DNA of 64,000 bases, taken from positions 128,337 to 192,336 of the forward strand of contig JAUPSS010000014.1 of assembly GCA_040285825.1 (NCBI GenBank), given 5' to 3'. Under the pieces are notes generated by a model. The model made no database searches and was not told the origin of the DNA. It saw only the letters and a list, made by a program, of their open reading frames with translations. Within the stretch, counting starts at the first letter, position 1. The number at the start of each line of letters is the position of its first letter. Below are positions 1 to 10,496 of the stretch, piece by piece. This stretch comes from Eukaryota sp. TZLM1-RC (lineage: Eukaryota > Metamonada: BaSk clade). A program made the translations under genes and the position numbers.

Positions 1-1
1 T

Positions 2-187
2 GTAAAGAGAAGAACTAACAGAAATTTCAACAGATTGTTTTGGCAAAATAGAATTGTGTTTTTTATTGTTAAGGGGATGTTGAAGATGGTTTCTGATGCT
101 TTGCTTTCTCTTGAATCTCACTATGAGAGAGTTGCATCTAGTTTTTGTGTTTTGGGAGAGATGGATTTTTTGGATGTTGATTTATAG
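2..187 (+). pseudogene. LINE-A retrotransposon, 3' end of the ORF (fragment)
   Basis: Reading from base 2, the frame is open to a TAG at 185-187. It gives the C-terminus of the LINE-A protein seen complete at 31540-32661 on the other strand, including FNRLFWQNRIVF and a GEMDFLDVDL ending. The window starts inside it, so its 5' extent is unknown. Its stop lies only 36 bp before the ATG of the next gene, whose 5' flank is therefore LINE 3' UTR with an A-rich stretch. No catalytic domain is included. Confidence 0.85.
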
Positions 188-223
188 GTGTTTAATAAAA
201 TTGATAAAAAAAGTACTTTCAAA

Positions 224-934
224 ATGTCAAGATTCAAAAATGGTTCTCCTCTCCTCAGTATGAATGCTTCTTCCTCAGCACTATCTTACAGTGCATACTC
301 TTCACCTTCTGTGAAAAGAGAGATGGTGAGTGCCTTTAAACTCGCTGAATCTGATGTTCAATCTGCAGCAAATAGACTTGCTAACCTTCGTCATAAGGAA
401 CAAAAGCTCCAATCAGAAACCCAAAAACGTCAAAATCATTGTATACGGAAAATTCATTCAAAACAAAAAGTAATGGAGCAGCAGCTGTTGAAATCACAAA
501 GAACTAGTCAATCCACCGAATCTGAGAAACTCTTAACTTCCAAATTACGTGCTGAACGCTTAAATCGCCAACGTAAGATTAAGCAACAGCAGCAAGAAAG
601 GTTGGAGAAAGCTCGAATCAATGCTCAGAAAATAAAGAATGAATCAAGAAAATGTGATGAAATTAAACTGAAATCCAAGTCTGAGGCTGCTGAAATTGCT
701 CGAAAAAAAAAGGAAAAAGTGGAGAAAGAAAAACTAGATTTTAAAAACAAACTGTTGGAAGAGCAACAAAGACAAGAACTGATTCAAATAGCTTATAATG
801 TGGAAGAAATTAATAGACTCGATCTTGAAAGAGAGGAATTGTCCAGTAGTTGTCGAGTTTTAGAGTCTGAGGCTAATGAAATAAGTGATAGAATTAATCA
901 CAATCTTGGTCTTTGTGAGTCTCTGTCGATTTGA
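224..934 (+). CDS. Hypothetical basic coiled-coil protein
   Basis: An intact frame of 236 residues from the first ATG; a GTG 36 bases upstream is in frame but is not a credible eukaryotic start. The first 35 residues or so are Ser/Tyr rich. From about residue 40 to the end the protein is a long, highly charged helix rich in Lys, Arg, Glu and Gln with heptad-like spacing, so a coiled coil is the only visible fold. There is no signal peptide or membrane segment. I do not recognise a family; a cytoskeletal or trafficking role would be a guess. The start codon lies 37 bp after a LINE-A stop codon, so the promoter must lie in or next to retrotransposon 3' UTR. Confidence 0.7.
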   Translation: MSRFKNGSPLLSMNASSSALSYSAYSSPSVKREMVSAFKLAESDVQSAANRLANLRHKEQKLQSETQKRQNHCIRKIHSKQKVMEQQLLKSQRTSQSTESEKLLTSKLRAERLNRQRKIKQQQQERLEKARINAQKIKNESRKCDEIKLKSKSEAAEIARKKKEKVEKEKLDFKNKLLEEQQRQELIQIAYNVEEINRLDLEREELSSSCRVLESEANEISDRINHNLGLCESLSI

Positions 935-1779
935 TTGAAGTTTTGATTGGTGGAATTATTAGTACTATCGTTGTAGTTTTTGTATCATAATGTGTAAATG
1001 TATTTTTTCCATTAATTTTTAATTAATTTGATTTTTCCTCCGAGAAAACCAATTCATTTCTGTTTCAATGCTTATGGATAATAAACATTTGAAATCCTGA
1101 AAATACTTTATGATTAACACTATCAGATTTAAAGCACACCATTGTCTAGTTAACTAGTAAATTAATTAGAATTAGCAGGCTCGTAATTATTCTTTTATAA
1201 TTCAAGCATTCCACATTGAAGCTGAAGTGAACATAATGTCCAATCTTTATTATGATTGCTTCTTTTCGTGTAAATTTCGGATTTCAATTGTTTAAGTTGA
1301 ATATGAAACCAACAGATAAAATGAAAGCTATAAATTTCTCAATTTGAAGCTATAGGCCTTGATTCAATGAAAGAGTACACTTTGAAGGTATTTTGGTGTC
1401 ATTTTTCCTATCAAAAACACTGAATTTGGCAGAAAACACCACTGTTCATCACCAGTTGAACTGCACTCAGTTGCCCAAGACAGTATGTGTTCTAGTGCTA
1501 AATGAAATAATGAATTCATTACCCCACGCATAGTGGATATTGTGAAAGTAATATAGATATAGCTACACAACACAACAAGAAAAATTGTGGTGTGTTTTTT
1601 AAGTGTACCTGATTTGCCTTCATCGTTTACAGAGATTCACAACTCAGTAGATGCATTGCCTTATTTTGAACCAACTAATGATTGTTTTTGTCCATGTTTA
1701 AACACAAATTAATAATGTGATTCACTTTAGAAGTTGAGACCTTTGAGGTAAATCAAAATACAATTCATTCAAATCTTCA
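935..1779. other. Intergenic, no gene recognised
   Basis: AT-rich stretch between two same-strand genes. A 69-codon frame on the minus strand (1364-1573) has no protein-like features. I see no RNA gene or clear repeat. Confidence 0.5.
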
Positions 1780-3213
1780 ATGTCAAGAGAACCTAGCTCT
1801 GACGAGTTTGTGGTTAACGATATCACCTCATTTGTTGGACCCTTTGAGCGTGCTCTCATCACACATGATGAATCTGTTGCAGCAAGAGCGGCAAAAACCG
1901 TTTTTGCTCATCGTAAGAAGCTTTCGGTACATCTTGTCCAGCGTATCATTACTTCTATCCACACAAGACCAACCCCAACAATAGAATCTCTCACCTCCAT
2001 ACTGGATCGAATGAGCGACTCCTCAACAGACCTACCAATGTCCTCAGAGGAGCTTCCCCCCGTTAACAGACGCTCATTCACCGATCTTCTCTCTCTTCTT
2101 CTCGTATCTCTCTACTGTTCATCCAATCCTCCCCCTTCATCGATCCTTCTTGAACTGGTCGACCTTATCAAATCCTCGATTTCGATGTACTACCATGTCC
2201 GTGAAGTCATTCCTATCATTGGACATCTTCATTTTTCTCTTTTTAGACTATACTCCCTTTCTGGAACTTCCTTTTCTGATATCAAAAACTCTCTTATGGT
2301 CAGTTATCGCCACTCGGTTCACTCACAGGATCCTTTCAGTCAAGCAGTTTTGATTAACTCAATACTATACTCAATGCTTCAATCAATCGAAATCAGTCAA
2401 ATGCAGAAATTTATTGATCATGTCAACTTCCCTTTGGGATCTTTCCCTTCCCAAGATGCAAGGTACTTTTATTATCGTTCATTTGTCGCTCTCGCCACCT
2501 TGGACTATTCAGAAGCCTTAAACAACTCACTTTCTGCTTTGAGAAAAGCTCCTTCCAAAGCCTTGGCGTTTAGAGTTAATGCCCAAAAAATCTCTATTCT
2601 TTCTCAACTATCCATAGGAGAAACCCCTTCGAGAGTGCTCTTCAGGGACCCTGATATGAAGGCAGCTCTTTATCCTTATTTATGTTTGGTAAAGGCTGTC
2701 CGTAACGGATCAGTAGAAGTGTTTAAGCAAGTAGTGGGTGAATATCAGACAAGATTTGAAAAGGATAAAGTCTTACCTCTTGTTTTGAGGTTGAGGTCTT
2801 CTGTTGTTAGATTAGGATTGAAGAATGTGTTTATGGCGTATAACAAGATCTCTATAACTGAATTGAAAACTTTATTAGGTCTTGGTGATTATTCAAATGC
2901 TCATATTGAAGGTATTGTCGCAAAGGCCATTAGGGATGGTGTTGTTGCTGGAAAACTAAATGAGGGGTATTTCACAAGGGAGAAGGAGTATGGTGAAGGA
3001 AAACTTGATTACGACACTCTTGCCACCAGAATCGCCTTTGCCATTGCCTTACATCAAGATGCGAAGAAGTCCATGAGGTACACTGCTGGTGTTGAAGCAG
3101 AAGAGCTGGATCTTGAAGAAATAGAAAAAGAAAGAAAAGCCGAACAGGAAGCACGGAAGCATGCAGAGGCTAGTGGTGGAAGCTACTCTGAACCTAGTGG
3201 TGGCGGATGGTAG
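1780..3213 (+). CDS. RPN3: 26S proteasome lid subunit Rpn3/PSMD3
   Basis: A complete 477-residue frame from ATG to TAG, close to the usual length of the family. Rpn3 is a PCI-domain scaffold subunit of the 19S regulatory particle lid. The N-terminal half is helical and TPR-like. Around residues 225-300 there is YYRSFVALATLDYSEAL and a RDPDMKAALYPYLCLVKAVR segment typical of Rpn3. The PCI winged helix follows at about 350-400, with YNKISITELKTLLGL, then EGIVAKAIRDGVVAGKLNEG. The C-terminal 40 residues are charged and end in a Gly/Ser-rich tail. Family and start are secure. The gene is intronless and its 5' flank holds no recognised element. Confidence 0.93.
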   Translation: MSREPSSDEFVVNDITSFVGPFERALITHDESVAARAAKTVFAHRKKLSVHLVQRIITSIHTRPTPTIESLTSILDRMSDSSTDLPMSSEELPPVNRRSFTDLLSLLLVSLYCSSNPPPSSILLELVDLIKSSISMYYHVREVIPIIGHLHFSLFRLYSLSGTSFSDIKNSLMVSYRHSVHSQDPFSQAVLINSILYSMLQSIEISQMQKFIDHVNFPLGSFPSQDARYFYYRSFVALATLDYSEALNNSLSALRKAPSKALAFRVNAQKISILSQLSIGETPSRVLFRDPDMKAALYPYLCLVKAVRNGSVEVFKQVVGEYQTRFEKDKVLPLVLRLRSSVVRLGLKNVFMAYNKISITELKTLLGLGDYSNAHIEGIVAKAIRDGVVAGKLNEGYFTREKEYGEGKLDYDTLATRIAFAIALHQDAKKSMRYTAGVEAEELDLEEIEKERKAEQEARKHAEASGGSYSEPSGGGW

Positions 3214-3559
3214 ACTTTGTAGATAATAAAATATGGATTGGGATGTTTGGTCAAAATAAGCATGAGATTAGTAAAATATGGTGAAGAGATTTTATTTGGA
3301 TTTCCAGAGGAGTTATCATTAGATACTGGCATTAGATCAATTCAGCTCTGCATAGCATCCGCAACAATAGAAAAAAATTGGTTCAGCAATGATTGGTATA
3401 ATCTGATTGAGATAATGAAGAATCTTTTGAACATCATCTAGCAATAATAACTACAACTTGCAATTAAAGATTGTTTGAAATGAAGATTAATTGTGAATAT
3501 TGAAAGATTTATTACAAGCATTTAATTTAATTCATACCAAACAATATTTTCTATATATT
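3214..3559. other. Intergenic, nothing recognised
   Basis: AT-rich sequence between the RPN3 stop and a LINE-B tail. A 67-codon plus-strand frame (3238-3441) has no recognisable features and is not called as a gene. Confidence 0.4.
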
Positions 3560-3745
3560 GAACTTCAATACTTGACAAAAGAGCTCAGAACTAAATTCAT
3601 TGAACCAAGGTTTCCTCTACAAAAACTTGATCTGCATGCTGTCTCGCTAAAGCTTCTGATATGCGATTCAAAAACCAAGGTAATCTATTAATATTGACAA
3701 ATTGAATTCGAGAGCGCAGCAAAAAGATATCAAATCTTTTCCCCA
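3560..3745 (-). pseudogene. LINE-B retrotransposon 3' tail (fragment)
   Basis: On the minus strand this matches the 3' end of the LINE-B copies at 8540-8740 and 43075-43290. The shared parts are the plus-strand run tttcctctacaaaa, then gcttgctgtct-like and gctaaagcttct, and further on aaaagatatcaaatctttt. It codes for the end of the C-terminal domain but has substitutions and a one-base loss. It is a dead, strongly 5'-truncated copy directly upstream of the RRM gene. Confidence 0.8.
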
Positions 3746-3916
3746 AACAATTTAATAATGATAAAAGAACTTTTTAATGCATTTTCTGTTGATCTAGGAG
3801 TCATATCAGTGATGAAAAAATCCAGTCGATCACTTTACGTTCGCTGTCGGGAAGAGAATGAAGTTGCCATTTTTTGTAAATCATTCAATCAAACCATTCA
3901 TTCAAACCATTTTCCC

Positions 3917-4468
3917 ATGGCTGAATTCGATCCTGCTAAACCCATAAACTTCCAAGAGTTTACCGCAATGGTCCATGAATATCATGCTGTGTTTTCCAAA
4001 CAACAACCAGCACTTTTTGAACGACTAGGACCTCCACCTTCTTTAGCTGAAATGCCTCCAAAAGCTCACATCAAACAGGAGCCTCGTGAACCACATACCA
4101 TGCAAGCCTCAGAAATAACAGAAGTTCCCGTTGAGGAACCTCAGCTTATGGAACCACCCACACCCATTAATGCAACTAGGAGGATTTTTATTAGCAATCT
4201 CTTAGACGAGGATTTGCTTAAAGGTACACTTTTCGCGGAATTTAAACCTAAATTTATAAAAGATTTTTCAGCTTTTGGTGAGATTGAAGATATCAATGTG
4301 GAAATGAAAGGAGATTCCAGGGTATTAGACATTACTTATTCCAACGAACAAGAAGCAGGCAGAGCTTTTCATCATTACAGTGGGAAGGTTGTTGATGGCA
4401 AAGTTGTTGAGGTCACATTTGAAGAGGTTGAATCTGATTATGAATCTGAGGTTGAAATGGAACAATAA
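3917..4468 (+). CDS. RRM-domain protein
   Basis: A frame of 183 residues from this ATG (MAEFDPAKPINF). An in-frame ATG at 3758 would add 53 residues, but that extension begins just after a LINE tail and looks less protein-like. The N-terminal third is helical, followed by a Pro/Glu-rich linker. Residues from about 85 form one RNA-recognition motif: RRIFISNLLDED (RNP2-like), then FGEIEDINVEMKGDSRVLDI and NEQEAGRAFHHYSGKVVDGK. The RNP1 aromatic positions are weak, as in U2AF-homology or Tat-SF1-type RRMs, so protein binding is as likely as RNA binding. An acidic tail ends the protein. It is convergent with the FKBP gene. Confidence 0.65.
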   Translation: MAEFDPAKPINFQEFTAMVHEYHAVFSKQQPALFERLGPPPSLAEMPPKAHIKQEPREPHTMQASEITEVPVEEPQLMEPPTPINATRRIFISNLLDEDLLKGTLFAEFKPKFIKDFSAFGEIEDINVEMKGDSRVLDITYSNEQEAGRAFHHYSGKVVDGKVVEVTFEEVESDYESEVEMEQ

Positions 4469-4555
4469 ATGTGAAATATTAATTAAAATTTAAGTTAGTG
4501 ATATTTATAGCAGAAATGAGAGTTACATAAAACTAAAATACTAAATAAATAAAGC

Positions 4556-5563
4556 TTACTGAAGTTTGATCAATTCAAGGGAAAATTCAAGATCAGCATT
4601 GGGAGGGATTACTGGGGGAGCACCAGATGTACCATAACCAAGAGAAGCAGGAATAGTAATGGTTCTCTTGCCTCCCAATTTCATATTGTGGAGACCCAAT
4701 TCCATACCACGGATAACTTGGCCTTGTCCAACACTAAAGGTAAATGGCTTCTTTTTCGTCTTATCAAAGACTTTGCCATTGCTCACGAGGCGTCCTGTGT
4801 ATTTGATGGAAACCTTGGCACCTTTACGAACTTTGGGACCATTTCCAGCTTCGGTTTCTTCGATTTTGACTCCTTGATGTGTAAAGACGTTGTTGTTGTG
4901 GGTAGTTGGAGCTTCATCGGTAGAAGTGGCCTGTTTTTCCTTCTTCTTCTTATCTTTTTTCGGTTTGGTAGGTTCAGCTTCTTGGGGTTTGTCTGATTCT
5001 TCCTTGGATAACTTCTTTTCTGGAACAGAAGAAGAAGTCTTCCTCTTTTTACCAGCAGACATTTCTTCAACATCATTATCGACTTGTTCTTCATCGGAGA
5101 GCTCTTCGATGACGTCTTCTTGTTGACTTTCTTCATCTGAGACATCATCGCCAAGCAAACCTGCTTCATAGAGATAGTCCTCCATGTCAGAATCATCACC
5201 TTCCTGGACATCGTGAATACAACCATGTACTGTAACATCATAGCTGCCGTTGATATGGCGAAGAGTGAAATCTGAACCGGGGGGAAGAACAATGTCAAAG
5301 CCAGTTTGCTCGGTGACGCCTGGCCTCAAAACGCACAAAGAGAATACCTTCTCTTCATACTCAATTTGGAGGAGAACAGGTTCAGAGTCAGGTTTGCGTG
5401 CCTCTTCAGCATTCTTGTATGCAATGGTGGCGCTACAGAGCTGAAGAGAAACGTCTTCAGGAACTTCTTGGGCAAACTCTCCGGAAGGGACAACGTTGAC
5501 GGCAAAGTATGAAGAAGTCATGTGAGGAGTAATTCGAATGGAACAAATTCTTTTGAGTTTCAT
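4556..5563 (-). CDS. Nucleoplasmin-like FKBP peptidyl-prolyl isomerase (Fpr4/FKBP39-46 type)
   Basis: 335 residues, intact. Residues 1-105 match the nucleoplasmin-like N-terminal domain of nuclear FKBPs, with YFAVNVVPSGEF and a FDIVLPPGSDFTLRHINGSY strand pair. Residues 110-220 are acidic and then lysine-rich, typical of histone-binding and nucleolar proteins. Residues 229-335 are the FKBP domain: VSIKYTGRL, KVFDKTKKKPFTF, GQVIRGMELGL, ITIPASLGYGTSGAP, IPPNADLEFSLELI. The FKBP12 active-site Trp is Met here (VIRGME). The family acts on histones and chromatin, so a nuclear histone chaperone and isomerase is inferred. It ends convergent with the RRM gene, 87 bp away. Confidence 0.92.
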   Translation of the reverse strand: MKLKRICSIRITPHMTSSYFAVNVVPSGEFAQEVPEDVSLQLCSATIAYKNAEEARKPDSEPVLLQIEYEEKVFSLCVLRPGVTEQTGFDIVLPPGSDFTLRHINGSYDVTVHGCIHDVQEGDDSDMEDYLYEAGLLGDDVSDEESQQEDVIEELSDEEQVDNDVEEMSAGKKRKTSSSVPEKKLSKEESDKPQEAEPTKPKKDKKKKEKQATSTDEAPTTHNNNVFTHQGVKIEETEAGNGPKVRKGAKVSIKYTGRLVSNGKVFDKTKKKPFTFSVGQGQVIRGMELGLHNMKLGGKRTITIPASLGYGTSGAPPVIPPNADLEFSLELIKLQ

Positions 5564-6125
5564 TCAGATTTGCTGTGCATTCGCCTTTTTTAACTTGCCA
5601 TTGAAAATCACATTGGAACTTCCAATTCATTCCATCTTTTGGAGTAAAATTTCGTCATTATCTTGAAGTAGCTCTTACGTTATTGTGGGGTTCGCATGGA
5701 CCATCAATCATTTATAAACGGAAAAATAAGAAACAGGGGTTTATTAGAAGGAACGGAAAAAATCAGAGAAAAGTAAATCTCTTTCTAGACAAACAAGTGA
5801 TAAAGTGGCATGACATAAAACAGTAAACTTATAATTATCTATTTGCAATTGCTATAGGCCTAGACTACCTCCTTTTTTTCTGCGTCTTCTTCAGAGCTTA
5901 TCTAAATTCATTATTTTCATATAACGTTGGTAGGCAGTTGTGTCCTTCACAGATTCTTACAATTGGGTAGTATGAATTCATGTGAACCATGAAATACTCG
6001 CTTGGCCGTTGAAGACATTTAAAATGGCATTAACTGAAGGTTTGCCGGCATTAGTGGCACTAAAAGCATTTAGAATGTGTTCCGGCAATGAGGATAAACA
6101 AAACCTAATTAAATGAATAGATCTT
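5564..6125. other. Intergenic, nothing recognised
   Basis: The 5' flank of the FKBP gene, followed by AT-rich sequence with no coding signal on either strand until the Ty3/gypsy relic begins. Confidence 0.4.
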
Positions 6126-7157
6126 TTCAATTGAGACCAGGTGATCGGGCTTTTATCAGGAGAGAACTTTTGGTAAAAAGTTTTTTAACAATATGCGGGC
6201 CAAAGAAGTGTCCATGTAGTTTGTTAAGAGTTTCTCGTTATACGAAAGCTCTGGAGCCAACTTCTGGTTTATAATTCGGTTCAAAAGGATAAGCATTGGG
6301 CAGGTTCAGTTCCGGGACAGAGTTCCATTTGTCTTCAGTATGAGCAGACAAATTCGTTAGGAAAAATATATGATCTGAAACATCAGGTTGATCAGGTTTT
6401 GGACACCGAATTTGCAAAATTTCATTAAGCAATAATTTTGAAACATCAGAGCCAAATGCAGGATCGTAAAAAGTCGCGTTGAAAGATTTCTTGTATTTGA
6501 AATCACTAATGTAAAATAGACAGGTATCAGGGTCAGTGTTTTCTACTTCTATATACAATGGGTCTTCGACTATTGCGTGGAATATTTCTTCTTCAGGGCA
6601 ATTGGGAAAGCCATGAGCGGTTTGACATGGAAAGGGCAGTGAGCAGCAATCTGGGTTATAGTAGGAGGCCCTCTCCAAGGAAGAGGCGGAACGGAGTCTG
6701 GTTGGAAAATCTCTGTATTGTTCTTCAGTGTCTAAACAAAGAGCTTTATAAAAGGGAGTTTTAACGTCTTCAATAGTAATTGAAGATTTTACTTTAACGC
6801 TTTTTGTTTAAGCACTTCTAATTTTTCTCTGTTTCTTCTGTTCGGGTTTCGTCGCCTCTTCTGGCAGGAATCTCGGTAAATAATCGGCCCAATAATTATT
6901 TAGTCCATCTTCATGAACACAGTCAAATGAAAATGATTGTAGTACTGGAATCCAACGAAATACGACACGATTATTTTCGGGACATGAGAGCAATTGGAAC
7001 TGGTTTTTGTAGTCACAAAACATTGTCAAATGCTGGGTCTGTAGGAATGAGGACAAGTTAATTTGATTGAAAGTCGTAACAATAGCAAATAGCTTTTTTT
7101 GTATTGTTGCCCAACGTTGTTGCACGGGAGTTGATATTTTTGAGTAATTTGATAATC

Positions 7158-7267
7158 TGTTAAATGTTGGATACGTAAAATCACGTGTGATGACGTTGCA
7201 ATAGTTTAAATTCTGTTATTGTTGATTAATAAAGCTTTTCCATTGGTCACTGCAGTGGAACCCAACA
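7158..7267 (+). repeat. 5' LTR of gag-only element (family 2)
   Basis: Begins TGTTAAATG and ends CCCAACA. It shares with 8168-8278 the segments cgtgtgatgacgt, gcaatagttta, and gcagtggaacccaaca. The two copies differ at a modest number of positions, so insertion was not very recent. Confidence 0.85.
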
Positions 7268-8167
7268 ATAACGTTATTGTCCTTGACCCTGTACCAGTCC
7301 ATGTACCGTCACTGTTCTTGTTCCTGCCCTTGGTAAGGCCGTTAGATGCGTCCTGTCGACAATCCCTATCTAACCTCGCTGTTTGAGGAAGATGTCTGTA
7401 TGTTTTTGAGCAACTTTGAAGCGTATCAGTCTGTGACTGATTGCAAGTGTTTTCGCTAAGACTCTCCGTAGATCTTCATATTTTGAAGTCCCTGAACAAT
7501 TTTCTCTCCTATTAAGCTTTCAACGAGACCGTCTCTCAATTGAAAATGAACGTAAATATTACAAGTGCCAGAAAAAGAATGAACGATTACTCAAAAGCTT
7601 CCTGAAGGTGAAGGAAAAGGCTAACTGTTTCGCCATTCCAAATTCTGTGTTTATGAAACAAGTTGCCGCTGGTATTACTTCCTAAAAAACCTGCTGAATC
7701 CCTTGTCTCTCTTATCAATAACCAATTGATTCCTGATTTCAAAACTCTTGTGCAGGTCTCTACTGAAGAAATTGTTGATCATGATAGATCTAAAGTTTAG
7801 TCAGGTTCCATGTATACTACAAATACCCGTTCAGCAGCCAGAAATACAGATATTGCTGCCAAAACTTGCTCTAAATGTCATAAGCCAACTCATTTTACTG
7901 TTAATTGCCCCTTCCGCGATAATAGTGTTTAGAATTACACCGCCAAAAGATCCGCCAACGTTCACAGTGTTATAGAAATGAAACAGGTGAACACTGTTCT
8001 TTGGGCTGTCAATGAAATTGATACCAAATGCTGTTCTGATTCATGCCTTGGTGACGTGTTGAATGTTTACGATAGTGATTCCCCAAAAGAAGAGTTGTAT
8101 GAAGTTGTATCCAATCCTTTAACAAAGGATGTGTCATCATCAAAGAGGAGACGTGAAACAGGGGTAG

Positions 8168-8278
8168 TGTTAGATGTGGGATAACATCAAATTACGTGTG
8201 ATGACGTGGCAATAGTTTATATTCTGTTTTTGTTAATTGATAAATCTTTTCCTTTGATCATTGCAGTGGAACCCAACA
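8168..8278 (+). repeat. 3' LTR of gag-only element (family 2)
   Basis: Begins TGTTAGATG and ends CCCAACA, the partner of 7158-7267. The four bases after it (aatc) repeat the four bases before the 5' LTR. Confidence 0.85.
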
Positions 8279-8592
8279 AATCGAAGCAACGTGACATTTG
8301 GACAGAGAAAATTTTGGTTCAGAAAAAGTCAATTCCTATCAAACAATACTGGCCATGTCATTTTGTGAGGCATCAGTAAACACGAAAATGTTTGAGTTGG
8401 TGTCAGGGAGTTCCAGAGACGTACTTTCAATGATCATTTTCATAATGTTGTGAAAACTTTTTTTTGAGTTTCATTTAATGAGATCTGCTTTGGGTTACTT
8501 TTCATCAGTTCGGGTAGTGGTACAAGTATAATTCAATTTATTGAATTTGCACACTTGATTAAATTAAATCATAACTAATGGGACGACTATCA

Positions 8593-9627
8593 TTAAACCA
8601 AGATTTCCTCTACAAAATCTTGATTTGCTTGCTGTCTAGCTAAAGCTTCTCTAATTCGATTGAAAAACCGCGGTAATCTATTAATAATGGCAAATTGAAT
8701 CCGTGAACGCCATAGAAAAATATCAAATCTTTTCATTGTTTTTTCTTTCACCATTTTTTGGAAGTCATCCAAAAAAGTTTCTGCTTCAACTGATAATCTT
8801 CCATTTATCGAAAATGGGAAAGCAATAAAAACCAGCTGTGTATTTCTATCGACATTTGCATCTTCAATTTCTTTATCATATTTTCTATGTTTTTCCTTTG
8901 CTTTAAAATCCAGAGCAGCCACAGGATTAAGTTTTCTTCTGTGAACCAAAGTATCGTTTGCAACATTACATGAGACAAAGTCAACAATAGCTTCAGAATT
9001 ATCAATCCAATCACAGTATACATCACCTCTATCATCAGAACCAAAATAATTCAGAGAAAGTGTTTCCTTCAGCAGGGGCTCTTTGATACACGATATCATT
9101 GCAGTTTGTGCCATATTGAAAACAGTGTATCTAACAGCATCATGTAATGAAGAACGATAAGTTATCAATTTAGAGCAATTTAGAGCATGGCGCAAAGTGA
9201 GTTGAGGTGAATTCGAACAAATACATTTTTCTTTTGATAATAATTGGTTAATGGGGATGTTCAAATATAATCTCATTTTTGTTACAAATGCTTCATTAGT
9301 GGCACACAATCCAAATCTTCGTGGTACAATGGTTACAAAAAGTGAAGAATCTGACGCCTTGTTTTCACAAACACCCTTTTCCAATAACAATGAGTGAAGA
9401 TCTTGATTTAAAACAGCCGAGCTGCAAATATTATTATAAAGATCTTTTTCATACATTCCAGTCAATCTTTTCTGTAATGTTCGAAGAGTGTACTTCAAAT
9501 TTAATACATTTTTTTCTGGAATATTGCCATTGAATGATTGGGGAAAACATCGACCCCATTTTTCTACATCAATTCTTGAAATTTCTTCATTTAATGCAAA
9601 AACTGTGGAACTTTGCGTTGTCATCAA
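8593..9627 (-). pseudogene. LINE-B C-terminal domain with restriction-like endonuclease features
   Basis: 344 open codons. It contains a Cys/His cluster (CICSNSPQLTLRHALNCSKL) and then DDRGDVYCDW followed by an EAIVDFVS strand. That CCHC plus RGD-x-VD arrangement is what R2-type LINEs have after the RT, where the restriction-like endonuclease sits. The last 70 residues (KRFDIFLWRSRIQFAIINRL) are diagnostic for family B and are used to recognise its fragments elsewhere in the window. Endonuclease assignment is an inference from motif order. Confidence 0.7.
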
Positions 9628-10496
9628 TAAATCTTCCCAATCTGCAAATCTTTCGAAAACTCAAAGATTGCATTTCTGCATCCACCAACAAAAGCACACG
9701 AGGTAAGAATAGAAGCCTTCGTCCACCCTAAACCACCATAATGTGGACTAAGGTAAGCATGATCTGGAATTTGAAACATTTTACATCCCAGTAATTGAGA
9801 CAGAACTTTTGCACGTAACTCATTAAACTTTTGAGCCAAAGGTCTAGTGACGAGAGGATTTGTAGATCGAAATATATGATTAAAATTGGAACTAAAACAC
9901 AGTCTTGTAATGGTAAATTTGATGTGTTTTTTTATATCTAAATTCATCATTCGGTCAATTTTGTCAGAAATTGAGTTCAACTTTTCAAACAATTTTTTGG
10001 TAATTTCATCATTATTTCCTAAAAACGAACCCAAATGACGAATAGCATCAATTGGATATAATTTGGCTTGAATTTCAATATCATCAATAATTGTGGAAAC
10101 TGGAGAATTCGATAACAAAACACATTTAAGTAAATTAAGTCGGAGACCAATTTTGGTAAATAATTCTTTAAAACATACAGTTGCTTTTTTCACAATATTT
10201 AAATCACCAATAAGCACAACATCATCCATATATGCAATCATTTTTAGTGAAGGAAACATCTCTTGAATTTGCAGTAGAATAGGATGGATGGCCAAACAAA
10301 ACAAAAGAGGTCCTAACGGATCTCCTTGCTTTACGCCACTTGATGAACTCAAAATGTTGTTACCAAAATGTAAATTAGAATATGTGCAATAAGTTGATTG
10401 AAAATATGGTATTAATTCCGGCATATATTGCAATAGAGCACCATGGATACTGCGACGACTTAGTGAATTGAAAGCATTACTAAAATCCAATGACAT
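9624..10496 (-). pseudogene. LINE-B reverse transcriptase palm segment
   Basis: 290 open codons with the core RT motifs: SLDFSNAFNSLSR (motif A), SSGVKQGDPLGPLLFCLAIH (motif B) and MIAYMDDVVLIGD (catalytic YMDD, motif C), then the thumb. It overlaps the next frame by 4 bases, and the protein continues there, so a frameshift separates the thumb from the C-terminal domain. The N-terminal finger motifs lie upstream in other frames. Confidence 0.85.

Larger units (their letters stand above)
7158..8278 (+). mobile_element. Small non-autonomous LTR retroelement with gag remnant only
   Basis: About 1.1 kb, bounded by direct repeats of 110 and 111 bp and by the 4-bp sequence aatc on both sides (7154-7157 and 8279-8282). 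The inside has no polymerase. It holds a decayed gag-like frame (around 7450-7680, charged helical) and a canonical CCHC zinc knuckle at 7867-7908 (CSKCHKPTHFTVNC), followed by an acidic Asp/Ser-rich frame at 7978-8184. Gag-only LTR elements depend on another element's polymerase. It lies antisense inside the RNase H domain of the surrounding Ty3/gypsy relic. Confidence 0.8.
6126..8530 (-). mobile_element. Ty3/gypsy-like pol relic, split by an LTR element
   Basis: Read from high to low coordinates, 8520-8330 gives the start of an RNase H domain (LELPDTNSN, then FVFTDASQNDMASIV, then stops). The domain resumes at 7157-6810 with STPVQQRWATIQKKLFAIV, TMFCDYKNQFQLL, FRWIPVLQSFSFDCVH and NNYWADYLPRFLPEE. 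The segment 6678-6130 resembles the post-integrase tail, with GSRAFV, a stop, then LNKLHGHFFGPHIVKK. That parallels NGKLHGCFAGPFPVEEVK in the element at 25.7 kb. The integrase core is missing, and several stops and frame changes show it is dead. The gap between its halves is filled exactly by the element at 7158-8278. Confidence 0.8.

Noticed and set aside
1364-1573. 69-codon minus-strand ORF
   Set aside because: No protein-like composition, homology or conserved context.
4783-5298. 171-codon minus-strand ORF inside the FKBP gene
   Set aside because: Alternative-frame shadow of the acidic and Lys-rich region.
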